The notes beneath the pieces were generated by a model. That model did not search any database. It was given only the letters and a program-made list of their open reading frames with translations, and was not told the DNA's origin. The position numbers and the translations under genes are program-made. DNA of 64,000 nucleotides from Paenibacillus mesophilus (GTDB taxonomy: Bacteria; Bacillota; Bacilli; Paenibacillales; NBRC-103111): contig NZ_VCRA01000007.1 of the NCBI RefSeq assembly GCF_005938385.1, positions 62,001 through 126,000 on the forward strand. The letters are read 5' to 3'. Of this stretch, positions 17,336 to 25,671 are shown one piece after another. The stretch's first letter is position 1. Every line of letters begins with the position of its first letter.

Positions 17336-18289
17336 TCACTCTCCCGGAATGAAGCAAATTTTGACCGCTTCCTGCCTTCTCAGCATCTCCACGCCCCGGC
17401 TGTACTCCGCAAGCGGCAGCTCGCAGCTGATCAGCGGCTCGAAATCGAGCTTGCCGTTCACGATCAGCGCAAGCGCATACTCCGCCGCTTCCCGGAAATG
17501 GCCGGGATATCCGATGACGCTTAACCCTTGATGACGCAGCGTGTAATCGTCGCGCTGTACCGCAAATAACGCCACCGCCGTATTCGTGCGGTCCATAATA
17601 TTACGCACCGCCTGAGGATATCCGACGCAATCGATCGCCAGGTCGAGCGCCCCGGGCTTGCCCCGCTTCGCGAGCTCCTCCGATTCCGGCTCGCAGCAAT
17701 ATGTCGCTCCGAGCTGAATCGCAAGCTCTCTTCTTTGCGGATTCGGATCGAGTCCGATTACTTCCGCCGCCCCTTCGGCCAGCAGCATCTGCACGGCGAT
17801 CAATCCCGCCGGTCCGAGACCGTTCACGCCGCACCGGCGCCCGCGAATCCCTTCGAACTGCTTCAGCTTCATGACGCTTGCGGCCACGCACATGCCGAGC
17901 TCCAGCGAAACCGCTTTGCGAAACGGCACATGCTCGGGGATCGGCAGCAAGTGCTCCTCCTTCATGACCACATACTGGGCGTAGCAGCCCGCTCTATGAT
18001 GGCCCGCATCCCGCCACGCAGCCACCTTCTGCCCCGCCTTCAGCGTGCAGCCCGGACCCGCCGCCGCGACAATCCCCGCCATCTCGTGACCGGGCTGGCC
18101 CGGGGAATAAGGGAAGGCGACGGCCTGCTCGTGCGCGAACATCGGCCTGCCGTAATAAATGTGCAGATCCCACTGGGGGCACGTAGCTACTTCTTTGACC
18201 TGTACAAGCAGCTCGCCCGGGCCCGGCTCCGGGATCGGAACTTCGATCAAGTCGGCATGCTCGGCGCCGAAGATTTGCAATGTTTTCAT
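17336..18289 (-). CDS. Zinc-dependent medium-chain alcohol/sugar dehydrogenase
   Basis: 317 residues. The conserved start MKTLQIFGAEHADLIEVPIPEPGPGELLV fits the family, hence ATG 18289. The frame extends 9 codons to a GTG at 18316, and neither start has a good ribosome site. ATCPQWDLH and PGHEMAG supply the Cys and His-Glu of the catalytic zinc. The four-Cys structural zinc lobe is missing. The nucleotide-binding motif is NGLGPAGLIAVQML. Substrate is unknown. It heads the operon with 17301. Its promoter region shares blocks with two solute-binding-protein promoters (see 18353), which suggests it handles products of the exported beta-helix proteins. Confidence 0.78.
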   Translation of the reverse strand: MKTLQIFGAEHADLIEVPIPEPGPGELLVQVKEVATCPQWDLHIYYGRPMFAHEQAVAFPYSPGQPGHEMAGIVAAAGPGCTLKAGQKVAAWRDAGHHRAGCYAQYVVMKEEHLLPIPEHVPFRKAVSLELGMCVAASVMKLKQFEGIRGRRCGVNGLGPAGLIAVQMLLAEGAAEVIGLDPNPQRRELAIQLGATYCCEPESEELAKRGKPGALDLAIDCVGYPQAVRNIMDRTNTAVALFAVQRDDYTLRHQGLSVIGYPGHFREAAEYALALIVNGKLDFEPLISCELPLAEYSRGVEMLRRQEAVKICFIPGE

Positions 18290-18352
18290 CGTTTGTTTCG
18301 CTACCACTCTAGTCACCGCCGTTTTGGATTGTTATTGCTAGCGTTCCATCTA

Positions 18353-18473
18353 ATCATAATGAATGGAGGAGACACGGTCTTTAGAGGATCTATTCCAATA
18401 CTCGTTCGTCCGGAGGCCGGGAATCCGTTCGGCTTCGCAACGTTCCCCCGGAACGTTTGCACATTATTGACAT
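18353..18473 (-). promoter_or_regulatory. Shared promoter/operator region, copy 1
   Basis: On the minus strand: -10 TATGAT (18358-18353), a 17-bp spacer, then TCTAAAGACC (18385-18376) where a -35 would be. Block B is GGAATCCGTTCGGC (18420-18433, + strand) and block C is CGTTTGCACATTATTGACAT (18454-18473, + strand). Blocks A and C recur at identical distance (78 bp) near 33.9 kb and at 76 bp near 29.4 kb. Block C also contains TTGACA, which could be the -35 of the divergent AraC gene at 18526. Confidence 0.65.
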
Positions 18474-18525
18474 ATCGGCTGCAGCCCTATACCGTAAGGT
18501 GTAAATAGGAACGGAGGGAACCGGG

Positions 18526-19422
18526 ATGAATCAGCCTCTCGTATACCGGAGCGACAACTATTTTAGAGCCGGGGAACTGTTCAGCATTATCCGTTTTCAC
18601 GAACCGAGAAAAGAACACCGCAAGTATCACTCCCATGATTTTGTCGAGATTTGTTATGTGGCGAGCGGCAACGGATATCACATGCTGGACGGCGAAGAGC
18701 ACCGCGTCACCCGGGGGAATCTATTCATTATCAATTACGACGTCTCCCACGCCTTCCACCGCGAGGATAACGAACATCTCGTCATTTACAACATTTTGTT
18801 CAAGCCCGGATTTGTCGACGAATCTTTGATTGATTTCAACGATTTCAACAGCTTGTCGTTGTCTTATTTGTTCAACGGCCTGCTGGATAAGCCGTTCCAT
18901 CCGAACCTGGCGTTATCGTTCGACGAAATACAGGAATTCGAGGCGCTTATCGATAAAATATATACCGAATACAATGAACAGCGATCCGGCTACATCTCAA
19001 TTATCCGCGCCTTCGTCATTGAGCTCATTATTCTTATGATGCGCTGCTTCGACCGTTGTCCCGGCAACAGGGAAATGAACAGAAGACTGGACGTCATCAA
19101 CGCGGCGATAGATTATTTGCGGGAAAACTACACAAGCTCGTTCAGCTTGGGGAGTCTTGCGTCCAAATCGTTTTTCAGCAAAAACTATTTCTGCAAGCTG
19201 TTCAAAGAAACGGTGGGAATGACGGTCACCGAGTACGTCCAGAAGCTGCGGATCGAGGAAGCATGCAAAATGATGGAAAACTCGAACAAGAAAATTACGG
19301 AAATTTCAATGGATACCGGGTTCGCCGATTATAAATCGTTTTATACAGCATTTACGAAACGGGTCGGCATGACACCGAGCGAATACCGGAAACGTATAGA
19401 AGAGGCCGCGGTCAAGCCTTGA
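18526..19422 (+). CDS. AraC-family transcriptional regulator with cupin sensor
   Basis: 298 residues. The N-terminal cupin (residues 15-130: YHSHDFVEICYVASGNGYHML, RGNLFIINYDVSHAF) is the sugar-sensing fold. The C-terminal 100 residues carry two helix-turn-helix units (LGSLASKSFFSKNYFCKLFKETVG, then TGFADYKSFYTAFTKRVGMTPSEYRK). The ATG is preceded by CGGAGGG at 9 bases. It is divergent from the dehydrogenase operon at 18289 and upstream of a beta-helix/solute-binding-protein module, so it is the best positional candidate to act on the shared promoter. It differs from the paired AraC proteins at 29770 and 38472. Confidence 0.88.
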   Translation: MNQPLVYRSDNYFRAGELFSIIRFHEPRKEHRKYHSHDFVEICYVASGNGYHMLDGEEHRVTRGNLFIINYDVSHAFHREDNEHLVIYNILFKPGFVDESLIDFNDFNSLSLSYLFNGLLDKPFHPNLALSFDEIQEFEALIDKIYTEYNEQRSGYISIIRAFVIELIILMMRCFDRCPGNREMNRRLDVINAAIDYLRENYTSSFSLGSLASKSFFSKNYFCKLFKETVGMTVTEYVQKLRIEEACKMMENSNKKITEISMDTGFADYKSFYTAFTKRVGMTPSEYRKRIEEAAVKP

Positions 19423-19716
19423 TTCGCGTTAACCCGTTACTAGCACGGACGATGCCTTATAGCGAAAAAGACGAAGCACGCCTCCGATCCATCGGTTCGG
19501 GGGCTGTTTGACCATGTCCGGATCGGATAATATTTACCATCTATCCAAGAACATACGCCATATAAATTCGAAATGTCTGCATGTATCTTAATGTTATATA
19601 CGTTCGAGGGGGTAACCGCCATTTGATTGAAGCAGCCCGATGAAAGAAACGTGCATACGCTTACCCCATCGCTTTTTCTTTGAAAGCGCTGTCTATTCGT
19701 AAGGAGGGATGATTCG
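19423..19716 (+). other. Leader region of the beta-helix/solute-binding-protein module
   Basis: 294 bases without a gene on either strand that I would accept. It holds TTGACC (about 19509) with TATTTA 17 bp later as a weak promoter, GTGCATACG (19651-19659) resembling half of block C of the shared promoter, and a candidate cre site (19681). Confidence 0.4.
19681..19694 (+). promoter_or_regulatory. Candidate cre (CcpA) site
   Basis: TGAAAGCGCTGTCT matches TGWAANCGNTNWCA at 13 of 14 positions and lies 23 bases before the start codon at 19717. This is a position where CcpA could block transcription during growth on preferred sugars. Confidence 0.5.
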
Positions 19717-21399
19717 ATGGAGAAAGAGAAGTCCGACCGCAAGATGAGCAGGAGAAAAGTGTTAACCTTGGGCGCGGCGGGCGCCGCAGCGGTTACGGGA
19801 ACTTTGTTAAGCAGAGACATAACGCTCGGATACGGCGTGACGGACAACGTGTACGGCAGCGAAGCGGGCATTCGGCGGATTGCCGGAGAAGTTGTGCAGG
19901 AGTACGCGCAGGAAGTCGAGGCAGAGCTGGCGGATATAGAGTCGGAGATGGAACTGCGAGGAGTGAATGCCGCGAAGCTCGGAGTGAAAGGAGACGGCAC
20001 GGACGAATCTGCCGCATTGCGATACGCGATCCAATACGCGGCCGACCGCCATCTGACGCTGCTCATTCCGAAATGGATGACCGTCAGCGTAGATACGATT
20101 ACGATCACAGGCAAACAAAATTTCGGCATTCGCTGCGAAGGCTGGATACGAAGATTGGATAACTCCCCTACGGTCGGTTCCTTATTGAAGCTGGATTCCT
20201 GCTCCGGCGTCTGTATGCCCGAAATCCGTTTCGACGGTAACGGCTTGAATAACGGCTGCATCGAAAATGTCGCCTATACCGTCAATCAGGAGCAGAAGCA
20301 TTGCCTTGTCCTATTGAATTGTCTGGACGTTACGATCGACCGGATCCATTGTGAGAACCCTTGCGGAGACGGCATCTATATTTCGGGCGGCTCCAAAAAT
20401 GTGAAGCTGAACACGGTTACGGGACAAGCGGACGCGCAAATCGGCAGAAACCTCGTATCGATCATTAATGCCCAAAATATATGGATCGACTATTTGTACA
20501 GCGACAACATCGGCCATTACGATATGCCGGGAGGGTTCGATATCGAGCCTAACGCTTCGACTGAAACGGTACGCAACGTTTTCGTAAATTGTATGAATAT
20601 TACGAGCGGCGGCACGAATCCCTGCTCCGTGCTGGGTACGAACAACGCCTTGGTAGAAAACATATTTCTCGGTAAAGTCAATCTCGTTCGCACGAACGTC
20701 GTTCAGCCTTCAACCGAGATTACGAGCGTCTACATATCCGCCTCCAACGTCCATATTGGTCAGTTGAGCGTCGTCAATAAAACGGCTCACAACATTTCGT
20801 TCCTTACTTTGAACAAGCAAGGGCTGACACCAAAAGGGATAACGATTCACGACGCTTACAGCGAGGGGTGCTACAGGGGCATTCAAGTCGGCTTCGGATC
20901 GAATGCGGTCGAAAATGTTCAGGTCAAGGCAACGATCAGAAATTGCAAGCACGACGGAATCTTTATGGGAACCGCGAAAAATGTGAAGCTCGACGTCGAT
21001 ATCGACAGCGTCGGGGCCGACCGGTTCATGCTGAACAAGCCCGCGGGCGGCGGAGTATGCGACAACATTTACATCACCGGAAACTTCTCGAAACGCGGAA
21101 CGGGACTCAAGGCGATGATCATCGGTGACGTTCCCGCCAATGTGGTGAATTGGACGCTCGAGAACGTCGACTTTACGGGATGGGGCAACAACCAGCGCTT
21201 GTACGGCGGAGGCTTCCAAGGCTCCGTCCACAAAATCAATTGCCGGAATTTGACTCACCTGACGGCTCTGCCGGCATTCGAGCAATTTAAGCAGGGCGAC
21301 CTGATTTGGAATATCGGGACCGATCCCGATGTTTCATACTGGAGAAGGCTGACGAACGGAACGGGAAATGCGCTGAATACGGACTGGAAAGCGTACTGA
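19717..21399 (+). CDS. Tat-exported parallel beta-helix protein (pectate-lyase/tailspike fold)
   Basis: 560 residues. A twin-arginine signal (SRRKVLTLG, Arg 12-13, then a run of Ala/Gly to about residue 30) is followed by the VYG motif at 45-47 seen in all four beta-helix proteins here. LGVKGDGTDESAALRYAIQYAADRHLTLLIPKW is the standard opening of pectate-lyase-superfamily helices. Repeated short strands follow (NVKLNTVTG, NVHIGQLSV, NVQVKATIRNCKHDGIFMGTAKNVKLD). It should be folded in the cytoplasm, exported by Tat, and act on a polysaccharide as lyase or hydrolase. Catalytic residues are not obvious. AAGGAGGG precedes the ATG. It is followed by a solute-binding-protein gene after 26 bp. Confidence 0.85.
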   Translation: MEKEKSDRKMSRRKVLTLGAAGAAAVTGTLLSRDITLGYGVTDNVYGSEAGIRRIAGEVVQEYAQEVEAELADIESEMELRGVNAAKLGVKGDGTDESAALRYAIQYAADRHLTLLIPKWMTVSVDTITITGKQNFGIRCEGWIRRLDNSPTVGSLLKLDSCSGVCMPEIRFDGNGLNNGCIENVAYTVNQEQKHCLVLLNCLDVTIDRIHCENPCGDGIYISGGSKNVKLNTVTGQADAQIGRNLVSIINAQNIWIDYLYSDNIGHYDMPGGFDIEPNASTETVRNVFVNCMNITSGGTNPCSVLGTNNALVENIFLGKVNLVRTNVVQPSTEITSVYISASNVHIGQLSVVNKTAHNISFLTLNKQGLTPKGITIHDAYSEGCYRGIQVGFGSNAVENVQVKATIRNCKHDGIFMGTAKNVKLDVDIDSVGADRFMLNKPAGGGVCDNIYITGNFSKRGTGLKAMIIGDVPANVVNWTLENVDFTGWGNNQRLYGGGFQGSVHKINCRNLTHLTALPAFEQFKQGDLIWNIGTDPDVSYWRRLTNGTGNALNTDWKAY

Positions 21400-21425
21400 T
21401 ATTACGATTACGATGGAGGTCACCT

Positions 21426-22763
21426 ATGTCAAAGAAAAGCATGATCGCCGCTATGCTGGCACTATCGTCATTAATCGGCTGCAGCAGTGGAGGAAGCGGC
21501 AGCGCCGGAGCAGGACAAGACACAGGCGGCAAGGCCGACGTCAAGCCGAAGGCCGACGAGCCGGTCGAGCTCATCTTCCATTCCAACAACGGAGGAAACG
21601 TGGAGCAGTTCGACAGCAAATACGGGAACGATCTGAGGAAGAAGTTTCCGAATTATACGATCAAATATATTCCCGACGCCAAAGGCACTTCGCTCCCCGA
21701 ATTGATGGCCGCGAATCAGCGGGTCGATATTTTGTACAACGTGCTCGATGCCGCCTTGCAGCCTTTGATCGAATATAATTTGCAGTACGACATGACCGAT
21801 CTCGCCAAGAAGCACCAAGTCGACTTGACGGTATTCGAGCCCACGGTCATCGATGCGATCCGGAATTCAAGCGGCGGCAAGCTTTATATGCTCCCGACGG
21901 AAAATCAGGTTCTCGTGCTGTTTTACAACAAAGGCATTTTCGACAAGTTCGGCGTTCCTTATCCGAAGGACGGGATGACCTGGGATGAGGCGAATGAGGT
22001 GGCCAAGAAATTGACGCGCAGAGAAGGCGACAAGCAATATTTGGGCATCTTTAACGCTGCACCCGCCATCATGTTTAAGACGAACCAGTTCTCCGAGCCT
22101 TATCTCGATCCGAAAACGGGCAAATCGACGTTCGAGCGGGAATCGTGGAAGAAGCTCATTCAGACGCTGTTCCTCGATCCGGCGAAAAGTCAAGGCTATG
22201 CCGAGCGGATCGCCGAGCTGAAGCGGATGCCCAACCGGCTCGACTTTACGAATACGCAGGAGATCGCCATGTTTGCGTTCCAGTACGGATTTCCGCTCGC
22301 GGTGCCGAAAGATTTGGAGAAAATCGACTGGGATCTGGTGTCGCTGCCGACGTTCAAGGAGCAGCCCGGCATCGGTTCGCAATCCGCCTCGGTCAGCATC
22401 GGCATCACCTCGATCGCCAAAAACAAAGATGCAGCCATGGAAGTCATCAAATATTTGACGTCGGCGGAATACCAGATGGAAATATCGAAGAAAGGCGTCA
22501 TGTCCGCCCGGACGGACGAAGCGATCAAGAAAGCCTTCGCCCAAGACAGCCCGAACAAAGGGAAGAACTGGAAAGCGGTATATTACAATAAAATCGCTCC
22601 CATCTCGTCCAAATCGCCATACGAGTTGAAGGTCGAGAACTTGTACGGCGCGGCCGTGATGGATATCGTGACCGGCAAGTCGGACTTGAACACCGCTCTT
22701 CGCGAGACGGCGGAGAAGGCCGACAAAGCCGTGGCCGAAGAAAAGCAAAGCAAGAATAAGTAA
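21426..22763 (+). CDS. ABC sugar transporter solute-binding lipoprotein (family 1)
   Basis: 445 residues. A lipoprotein signal ending LSSLIGC (lipobox LIGC) is followed by a Gly/Ser/Lys-rich linker and a two-lobed family 1 binding protein. A segment YNKGIFDKFGVPYPKDGMTW is nearly repeated in the binding proteins at 27896 and 32530, so the three are paralogues. It would be anchored outside the membrane and deliver an oligosaccharide to a permease. No permease or ATPase for it occurs in the window. The ATG at 21426 has GGAGGT 6 bases upstream. An in-frame extension to 21306 lies inside the preceding gene and is rejected. Confidence 0.88.
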   Translation: MSKKSMIAAMLALSSLIGCSSGGSGSAGAGQDTGGKADVKPKADEPVELIFHSNNGGNVEQFDSKYGNDLRKKFPNYTIKYIPDAKGTSLPELMAANQRVDILYNVLDAALQPLIEYNLQYDMTDLAKKHQVDLTVFEPTVIDAIRNSSGGKLYMLPTENQVLVLFYNKGIFDKFGVPYPKDGMTWDEANEVAKKLTRREGDKQYLGIFNAAPAIMFKTNQFSEPYLDPKTGKSTFERESWKKLIQTLFLDPAKSQGYAERIAELKRMPNRLDFTNTQEIAMFAFQYGFPLAVPKDLEKIDWDLVSLPTFKEQPGIGSQSASVSIGITSIAKNKDAAMEVIKYLTSAEYQMEISKKGVMSARTDEAIKKAFAQDSPNKGKNWKAVYYNKIAPISSKSPYELKVENLYGAAVMDIVTGKSDLNTALRETAEKADKAVAEEKQSKNK

Positions 22764-22869
22764 AGCGAAAACGGCGGGTTTGGTCAATAGAGTGCAACGA
22801 CAAGAGACTTCCCGTAGGTTAAGATGGTAAAGTGTACAATGCATAACCGAATGGGAGGAAAACAAGCGC

Positions 22870-23595
22870 ATGTACGAGTTTACTAGACTATACGGCCGCC
22901 TTCAGGAAAAAGCGGCTAACCCGGCCGCCAGGCCGGTGATCTATGTTGCCATCGGCGACAGCGTTACGCAGGGCTGCTGCGAGGATGGCGCAGTCGAACA
23001 CGAGCAAGTGTACCACCAGTTGCTCCGGCTGCGCGTGGCGAAGCGATACCCGAACAGCATCTTCAATGTCATCAATTCAGGGGTATCGGGAGACAGCGCC
23101 GCCCGGTCGAGAGACAGATGGGAGCGGGACGTTCTGTGCTATAAGCCGGACCTGGTGACGATCAAGTTCGGCTTGAACGACGCCCACGGCGGCGTGAAAG
23201 GGATCGAGCCGTATATCGGCGCAATTCGCGATCTCGTCCGGCAGATCAAGGAGCAGACCGAAGCCGACATATTGCTCATTACGCCCAGCATGATGATGAA
23301 GCGGGAGAACGAGTTCATCTCGGCCGGCCATCAGCACCACATCCCGACGTTCAAAGCTCTGTACGAAGCCGGACATCTGCTCCGCTACGTCGAAGCATTG
23401 CGGGCGTTCGCATCGGCCGCCGGATTGCCGCTGCTCGACGTATATGCGATGTGGGAGAAAATGGAGGCGGACGGGGTCGATATTCATAATCGGCTGTCCA
23501 ACGGCATCAATCATCCCGATCGGCTGTTCCATGCGCAATTCGCGGAGGCGCTGGAAGAAGCGCTGTTCGCGGGAGCGAAGCAGCCTATATCTTAA
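22870..23595 (+). CDS. SGNH/GDSL-family hydrolase
   Basis: 241 residues with the four SGNH blocks: catalytic Ser31 in GDSVTQG, Gly74 in NSGVSGDSA, Asn103 in GLND, and His215 in NGINHPD. The last block has Asn where many family members have Asp before the His. No signal peptide, so it is probably cytoplasmic. Family members are esterases, often removing acetyl groups from sugars. Position directly after a beta-helix protein and a sugar-binding protein makes deacetylation of imported oligosaccharides a reasonable inference. GGGAGG precedes the ATG. The 106-bp gap after the binding-protein gene may still be one transcript. Confidence 0.85.
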   Translation: MYEFTRLYGRLQEKAANPAARPVIYVAIGDSVTQGCCEDGAVEHEQVYHQLLRLRVAKRYPNSIFNVINSGVSGDSAARSRDRWERDVLCYKPDLVTIKFGLNDAHGGVKGIEPYIGAIRDLVRQIKEQTEADILLITPSMMMKRENEFISAGHQHHIPTFKALYEAGHLLRYVEALRAFASAAGLPLLDVYAMWEKMEADGVDIHNRLSNGINHPDRLFHAQFAEALEEALFAGAKQPIS

Positions 23596-23604
23596 TGAGA
23601 GGGC

Positions 23605-23645
23605 GACCGAGCCGGCATGTCCGGCCCGGCCGTCCTTTCTCTTCC
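23605..23645. terminator. Possible terminator between convergent genes
   Basis: GCCGG (23611-23615) and CCGGC (23621-23625), with further imperfect GC pairing outward, followed by TCCTTTCTCTTCCTT. The hairpin is good but the T tract is interrupted. Confidence 0.4.
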
Positions 23646-23648
23646 TTA

Positions 23649-25655
23649 TCAGGAATCGGTCAAACAAAGCAGGCTGTTATGGTAAGCTTGCGCGTCCTCC
23701 AGCCGGTCGAACTGAACCGCCTGCCAGTCGGCAACGCGGACGAGGGAAGAGACGGTCCCGGCCGAGAACGTCAGCGCGATCCGGTTCGTTCCTTTCGCCA
23801 CCGCTTGCGCAAGCGTCGAGATGCAGCGCCAACGCGCCTGAATATCCGCATCGAAATCGTTGGTGAGTGCGATTCCGCCCGATTGCTTGATAGCCGTCTT
23901 CACATCCCCGGACATATTCTTGACATGGACGCTGGCGACGATGTATTTTCCCGGCGTCAACGTGTAGGGAGCGGTCATCGTTACGGTTGTAGCCGCGGGA
24001 ATCGTATATTCGGCGGACGAAGCGTGCAATACGCCGTCGGCGACTTGCGTCGACGTAATGGACGGGTGCGAGACGCTCGGTATGGACGCGGTGCCGCCGA
24101 ACGATTGGTGCTGTGCATCGGCTCCGAAGTCCTGATGCGCAGTCGCAGCCCGCAGTGGCGTCCAAGCTCCTCCCCGCGCGGTTTTGTGCGGCGCCCCGAT
24201 CGAAGTGACGAGCATGTTTTGTGGACGGCCGTACTGGGAATTGTCCCGCTCCGACTGGAGCACGCTATCCGCATCTACGGATACGCGCAGCCGGGTCACG
24301 CCGGTAATGTCGGATAGCTGGCACTCCGTCATCTTCAGGGAGGAGTTGATCAGCTCGATCGTTTCCATCAAAAGTCCCGACAGCCTGGCGTTGCGGACAT
24401 TAGTCAAGCTGATTTCATACGGAACGCGCATCGTCCCGTCGATATTTACCGGCGCACCGGTGCCGGCCACCCGCTCGAACCAGCCGCCGCGAAAATCGAT
24501 GCTGCCCGTCGCGATGCCATTCGTGTTGCCGCCGGTGGCAAGCAGTCCGAAACCGTTTACATATTCGTGAATACAGCCGTCGAAGACGAGATCGAGCGAT
24601 GAGCCGGAACGGGTAGACATATCGTACCGGTAACAGGCTTTGGCAATGTTCGGTCCCATATGGCAGCGGATATAGTGGTCGTTCCCTTCGTGCATGGACG
24701 GATCGGTATTGACCGAGGTGGACCATACGCCGTAATCGGAGGCGATTACGGTCAACTCGCGGAACACGTTGCCGATATTGCCCTGAGGCTTGCGGACGGC
24801 CGCCATGCAGTTGGCGAACAAAATGCGCGCGAATTCGTACCGGCCGACGAAACGGCCGTCCGTCGGCGAATCGGCATAAGTCGGGTAAGAGATCGCCGAC
24901 GCGCCGCGATTGATGCCGTCGTAGCGGAAGTCCCTCACGAACCGCCAGCGCCAATCCCCCGTCGCAATCCGCCTGCTGAGTGTAATGGCCGGGATCGAGG
25001 TGACCGCCGGCGTGATTACGGTACTGTAACCATTGCCTTGCAAGCCTCCGGGGAGCGATACGTTAAACTTGTACGTTCCGTCGCCGAGCCGGAGCGTCGA
25101 ATCCGGATCGGACGAATCGATACAGGCTTGGACCGCTTCCGTATCGACCGCAGCCGGCTCGTAAGGCTTAGCTCCGAAATCGTCGGCCGTAAACGACACC
25201 TCCCCCGCTCCCTTGCATCTTAGCCAACAGCCGTTGCCCGTTCCGGTATGGGCGTACCAAGCCTGCCTCTGCGTCTGGGACGACCAGTCGGACGGAAACG
25301 GCGCCGACGGATCGATAATGCTTCCGCCGTTATGCAGCGACCGGCCAATCATCTCATCGAATACGAATACGCCCCCGCCGATGACACTCCCCGCATGATA
25401 ACCCGCCAATCCGACCATCTTGCCGTGCTGCACCGGGATGGTCAACAAATCCTCCATATACATCGCCGATTCTCCGAATGCTCTTCCATATACCAAGCCC
25501 GATACCGTCAAGGCGCTCCCATGAACGGGATTCAGCGTGCCGAAGCCCGCGCCGCAAGCCGCCGCGATCCCGGCCGTACCGATCGTCTGCAGCAGCCTTC
25601 TTCTGCTGATCGGCTGCTCTTCGCTCCGATTCGGTTGTTCTTGTTCCGTCCTCAT
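23649..25655 (-). CDS. Tat-exported tailspike-like beta-helix protein
   Basis: 668 residues. The Tat signal is SRRRLLQTIG (Arg 18-19), followed by VYG at 55-57. Residues about 75-160 (VGLAGYHAGSVIGGGVFVFDE, NGGSIIDP) resemble the small N-terminal domain found before the helix in many phage tailspikes (YYAGGDGGGG..., NGGTVI). DDFGAKPYEPAAVDTEAVQACI starts the beta-helix. The C-terminal part from about 520 looks like a separate beta-sandwich (TPGKYIVASVHVKNMSG), perhaps carbohydrate-binding. AGGGAGGATGACTT precedes the ATG. It is the last gene of the operon starting at 29230, 16 bp after the S74 protein. Enzyme activity is inferred only. Confidence 0.82.
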   Translation of the reverse strand: MRTEQEQPNRSEEQPISRRRLLQTIGTAGIAAACGAGFGTLNPVHGSALTVSGLVYGRAFGESAMYMEDLLTIPVQHGKMVGLAGYHAGSVIGGGVFVFDEMIGRSLHNGGSIIDPSAPFPSDWSSQTQRQAWYAHTGTGNGCWLRCKGAGEVSFTADDFGAKPYEPAAVDTEAVQACIDSSDPDSTLRLGDGTYKFNVSLPGGLQGNGYSTVITPAVTSIPAITLSRRIATGDWRWRFVRDFRYDGINRGASAISYPTYADSPTDGRFVGRYEFARILFANCMAAVRKPQGNIGNVFRELTVIASDYGVWSTSVNTDPSMHEGNDHYIRCHMGPNIAKACYRYDMSTRSGSSLDLVFDGCIHEYVNGFGLLATGGNTNGIATGSIDFRGGWFERVAGTGAPVNIDGTMRVPYEISLTNVRNARLSGLLMETIELINSSLKMTECQLSDITGVTRLRVSVDADSVLQSERDNSQYGRPQNMLVTSIGAPHKTARGGAWTPLRAATAHQDFGADAQHQSFGGTASIPSVSHPSITSTQVADGVLHASSAEYTIPAATTVTMTAPYTLTPGKYIVASVHVKNMSGDVKTAIKQSGGIALTNDFDADIQARWRCISTLAQAVAKGTNRIALTFSAGTVSSLVRVADWQAVQFDRLEDAQAYHNSLLCLTDS

Positions 25656-25671
25656 AAGTCATCCTCCCTTA

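Noticed and set aside
19440..20261. 273-residue minus-strand frame
   Set aside because: Antisense to the first beta-helix gene and its leader. No recognisable domain and no ribosome site.
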